A program made the translations under genes and the position numbers. A stretch of DNA of 64,000 nucleotides, taken from NCBI RefSeq assembly GCF_030555055.1, contig NZ_JAMOAO010000001.1:4960001-5024000 (forward strand). The letters run 5' to 3'. The stretch comes from Nocardiopsis sp. YSL2 (GTDB lineage Bacteria > Actinomycetota > Actinomycetes > Streptosporangiales > Streptosporangiaceae). Shown here piece by piece: positions 61,761 through 64,000 of the stretch. The first letter of the stretch is position 1. Each line of letters begins with the position of its first letter. The notes below the pieces were generated by a model. That model searched no databases. It was not told the origin of the DNA and was given only the letters and a program-made list of their open reading frames with translations.

Positions 61761-61791
61761 AAGCCCGCCCGGGCCCGGCCCGGGCGGGCTT
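61761..61791. terminator. Strong hairpin terminator after trmI
   Basis: A perfect 13-bp stem, arms 61761-61773 and 61779-61791, loop CCCGG, preceded by A and followed by TTCG. The rest of the 316-base gap to arc holds no gene; TAGGCT (61997-62002) with TTAGGA (61975-61980) is the likely arc promoter. Confidence 0.85.
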
Positions 61792-62039
61792 CGCCGTGTG
61801 CTCCCCGGCCCGGTGGCGTGCGCCGGGGCGCGTGCGCTGGAGGGCGCGTCGGGCTTGCCCGGAACCAGACACGGAGGTTACTTTCTCATTACGTCGGGTC
61901 ATCCGGTACCACTGTGACCTGGTCAGATGCAAGACCTCTGAATGAGGGCTAGGACACTCCTCACCACTGGGAGGTTAGGAATTGGGCGGGGGTAGGTAGG
62001 CTCCCGAGTAGTCGTCCTTCTCATAGGGAGGTGGCGGAC

Positions 62040-63800
62040 GTGGCCGAGCGCGACGACGAGCGTCAGAGCGACCAGGACCGTGAAGTCGCTGAACTCACGG
62101 CACAGGTCTCTTACATGGAAAAGGAACTCAGCGTGGTTCGGCGTAAGCTCGCCGATTCGCCCCGACATGTACGCCTTCTGGAGGAGCGGTTGAGGGAGGC
62201 CCAGGCCAACCTCGCCGCTGCGAACGGACAGAATGAGCGGCTCGTCTCCACTCTCAAGGAGGCGCGCGAACAGATCGTGGCACTGAAGGAGGAGGTCGAC
62301 CGGCTGGCGCAACCGCCGTCCGGGTTCGGCGTCTACCTGGGGTCGCGCGAGGATGAGACCGTCGAGATCTTCACCAACGGTCGCAAGATGCGGGTGAACG
62401 TCAGTCCCTCCGTTGACCTGGACGCCCTGCGTCCGGGGCAGGAGGTCATGCTCAACGAGGCGTTCAACGTCGTCGAGGTGGAGTCGTTCGAGACCGTCGG
62501 CGAGGTCGTCATGCTCAAGGAGATCCTTGAGGACGGCGAGCGCGCGCTGGTGATCTCCCACCACGACGAGGAGCGGATCGTACGCCTGGCCGAGCCGCTG
62601 CGGGACGAAGCGGTCCGACCCGGCGACTCGCTGCTGTTGGAGCCGCGTTCGGGCTATGTCTACGAGCGCATCCCCAAGTCCGAGGTCGAGGAACTCATCC
62701 TCGAAGAGGTCCCCGACATCGCCTACACCGACATCGGTGGCCTGTCGGGACAAATCGAGATGATCCGCGACGCGGTCGAACTGCCCTACCTTTACAAGGA
62801 GTTGTTCTACGAGCACCAGCTGCGCCCGCCCAAGGGCGTGCTGCTGTACGGGCCCCCCGGGTGCGGCAAGACGCTCATCGCCAAGGCGGTCGCCAACTCC
62901 CTGGCCAAGCAGGTCTCCGAGCGGACCGGCCGTGACGTGGGCAAGAGCTTCTTCCTCAACATCAAGGGCCCGGAGCTGCTCAACAAGTACGTGGGTGAGA
63001 CCGAGCGGCACATCCGCCTGGTCTTCCAGCGGGCACGGGAGAAGGCCTCCGAGGGTACGCCCGTCATCGTGTTCTTCGACGAGATGGACTCGATCTTCCG
63101 CACCCGCGGCTCGGGCGTGTCCTCCGACGTGGAGAACACGATCGTGCCGCAGCTGCTCAGTGAGATCGACGGTGTCGAAGGGCTGGAGAACGTCATCGTC
63201 ATCGGCGCCTCCAACCGCGAGGACATGATCGACCCGGCGATCCTGCGGCCCGGCCGTCTGGACGTCAAGATCAAGATCGAGCGGCCCGACGCGGAGGCGG
63301 CCCGCGACATCTTCGGCAAGTACATCACTCCCGACCTGCCGCTGCACGACGAGGACCTGGCCGAGCACGGCGGCTCCGCCAAGGCCACCGTGGACGCCAT
63401 GATCCAGCGGGTCGTGGAACGGATGTACACCGAGGGCGAGGAGAACCGGTTCCTGGAGGTGACCTACGCCAACGGGGACAAGGAGGTCCTGTACTTCAAG
63501 GACTTCAACTCCGGCGCGATGATCGAGAACATCGTCTCGCGGGCGAAGAAGATGGCCATCAAGGACTTCATCGACGCCCAGGCCAAGGGCATCCGGGTCT
63601 CGCACCTGCTGCAGGCCTGCGTCGACGAGTTCAGTGAGAACGAGGACCTGCCCAACACCACCAACCCCGACGACTGGGCACGCATCTCCGGTAAGAAGGG
63701 CGAGCGCATCGTCTACATCCGGACCCTGGTGACCGGCAAGAAGGGCGCCGACGCCGGGCGCAGCATCGACACCGTCGCCAACACGGGTCAGTACCTGTAG
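62040..63800 (+). CDS. arc: Proteasome-associated ATPase ARC/Mpa
   Basis: A 586-residue AAA+ ATPase that unfolds pupylated proteins and feeds them to the 20S proteasome. An N-terminal coiled coil (about residues 10-85) binds Pup, two OB domains follow (about 90-225), and the AAA module has Walker A GPPGCGKT at 271-278 and Walker B VIVFFDEMDSIF. The protein ends GQYL, whose penultimate Tyr opens the proteasome gate. GTG 62040 is preferred over GTG 62031 because AGGGAGG (62025-62031) overlaps the latter. Pup, Dop and the proteasome subunits are not in the window. Confidence 0.96.
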   Translation: MAERDDERQSDQDREVAELTAQVSYMEKELSVVRRKLADSPRHVRLLEERLREAQANLAAANGQNERLVSTLKEAREQIVALKEEVDRLAQPPSGFGVYLGSREDETVEIFTNGRKMRVNVSPSVDLDALRPGQEVMLNEAFNVVEVESFETVGEVVMLKEILEDGERALVISHHDEERIVRLAEPLRDEAVRPGDSLLLEPRSGYVYERIPKSEVEELILEEVPDIAYTDIGGLSGQIEMIRDAVELPYLYKELFYEHQLRPPKGVLLYGPPGCGKTLIAKAVANSLAKQVSERTGRDVGKSFFLNIKGPELLNKYVGETERHIRLVFQRAREKASEGTPVIVFFDEMDSIFRTRGSGVSSDVENTIVPQLLSEIDGVEGLENVIVIGASNREDMIDPAILRPGRLDVKIKIERPDAEAARDIFGKYITPDLPLHDEDLAEHGGSAKATVDAMIQRVVERMYTEGEENRFLEVTYANGDKEVLYFKDFNSGAMIENIVSRAKKMAIKDFIDAQAKGIRVSHLLQACVDEFSENEDLPNTTNPDDWARISGKKGERIVYIRTLVTGKKGADAGRSIDTVANTGQYL

Positions 63801-63823
63801 GAACGCACTCTGCGAGCGCCTTG

Positions 63824-63853
63824 AGGGGCCGACCGGACTTCCGGTCGGCCCCT
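63824..63853. terminator. Hairpin terminator after arc
   Basis: A perfect 13-bp stem, arms 63824-63836 and 63841-63853, loop ACTT, followed by CTTC, 23 bases after the stop codon. Confidence 0.88.
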
Positions 63854-63922
63854 CTTCGTGCCGGTTGTTTCTGGGCCCCGTGATGGCGGGGTGGTGGCGG
63901 AATCCTGAGGATCGGATGGGCC

Positions 63923-64000
63923 ATGAGCGATCCCAGCCGTTCTCTGCGGCCAGTGCCCGTCCCAGGGGTGGACGCACTGGCGCCCGCGGTTCCTGCTCGC
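63923..64000 (+). CDS. Start of a gene running off the right edge
   Basis: ATG 63923 opens a frame to the window edge (MSDPSRSLRPVPVPGVDALAPAVPAR), a plausible disordered N-terminus. It does not resemble the beginning of Dop, the gene expected after arc in many actinobacteria. With 26 codons visible no family can be given. Confidence 0.4.
   Translation, partial: MSDPSRSLRPVPVPGVDALAPAVPAR

Overview
This window is very GC-rich, with G or C at most third codon positions. It starts genes freely with GTG and TTG, often without a leader, and carries typical actinobacterial gene sets: the proteasomal ATPase ARC/Mpa next to TrmI and a RecB-type nuclease, GarA-type FHA protein, a DUF151 nuclease, DUF397 and DUF5999 proteins, polyphosphate glucokinase and HelD. 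The content fits a filamentous actinomycete of the Nocardiopsaceae (Nocardiopsis, Streptomonospora or Thermobifida type). That placement is inference from gene content, not from a marker alignment.

Layout. 1-9.3 kb: three TetR regulators and one MerR regulator with their target enzymes (SRPBCC protein, hotdog-like protein, aldo/keto reductase, saccharopine dehydrogenase-like protein), a large membrane-anchored protein resembling GAP1 proteins, and a HIT hydrolase. 9.3-12.9 kb: an accessory-looking stretch with an orphan DUF397 protein, a frameshifted membrane protein, a small cysteine-rich protein and a DUF4241 protein. 12.9-22.3 kb: HelD, then a tripartite tricarboxylate transporter (tctC-tctB-tctA-tctC, minus strand) divergent from a CitA/CitB-like two-component system. 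22.5-25.2 kb: a leaderless trp leader peptide, an attenuator and fused anthranilate synthase. 25.3-29.2 kb: ThyX, a ClC channel, and a TetR regulator divergent from a Rossmann protein with paired operators. 29.3-33.8 kb: a decayed copy and an intact copy of a secreted lectin/beta-helix protein, then a cytosine deaminase-like amidohydrolase. 34.1-40.6 kb: a PRC-barrel/DUF2382 stress protein, a flavin amine oxidase, and a tightly overlapping cstA / small Cys-Cys protein / ArsA-type ATPase operon. 40.8-44.3 kb: a CDP-alcohol phosphatidyltransferase and a large nucleotidyltransferase with a degenerate phosphomannomutase domain. 44.9-50.4 kb: garA, DUF151 nuclease, MerR, then gcvP under a glycine riboswitch. 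50.7-55.7 kb: a TPR protein, DUF5999, a ThrE-type exporter, an orphan NarL-type regulator and a RecB-type nuclease. 55.8-64 kb: a site-2 protease, a SLOG-like protein with an XRE/TPR regulator, ppgK, trmI and arc, ending at a partial gene.

Regulation is unusually readable here. A glycine riboswitch whose tail can form two incompatible pairings around the gcvP ribosome-binding site, a Trp attenuator, a textbook MerR promoter with a 19-bp spacer, several palindromic TetR operators, and at least eight likely leaderless starts (a -10 box of the form TAnnnT six to eight bases before the start codon) can all be seen directly. No CRISPR array, rRNA, tRNA or insertion sequence was found.
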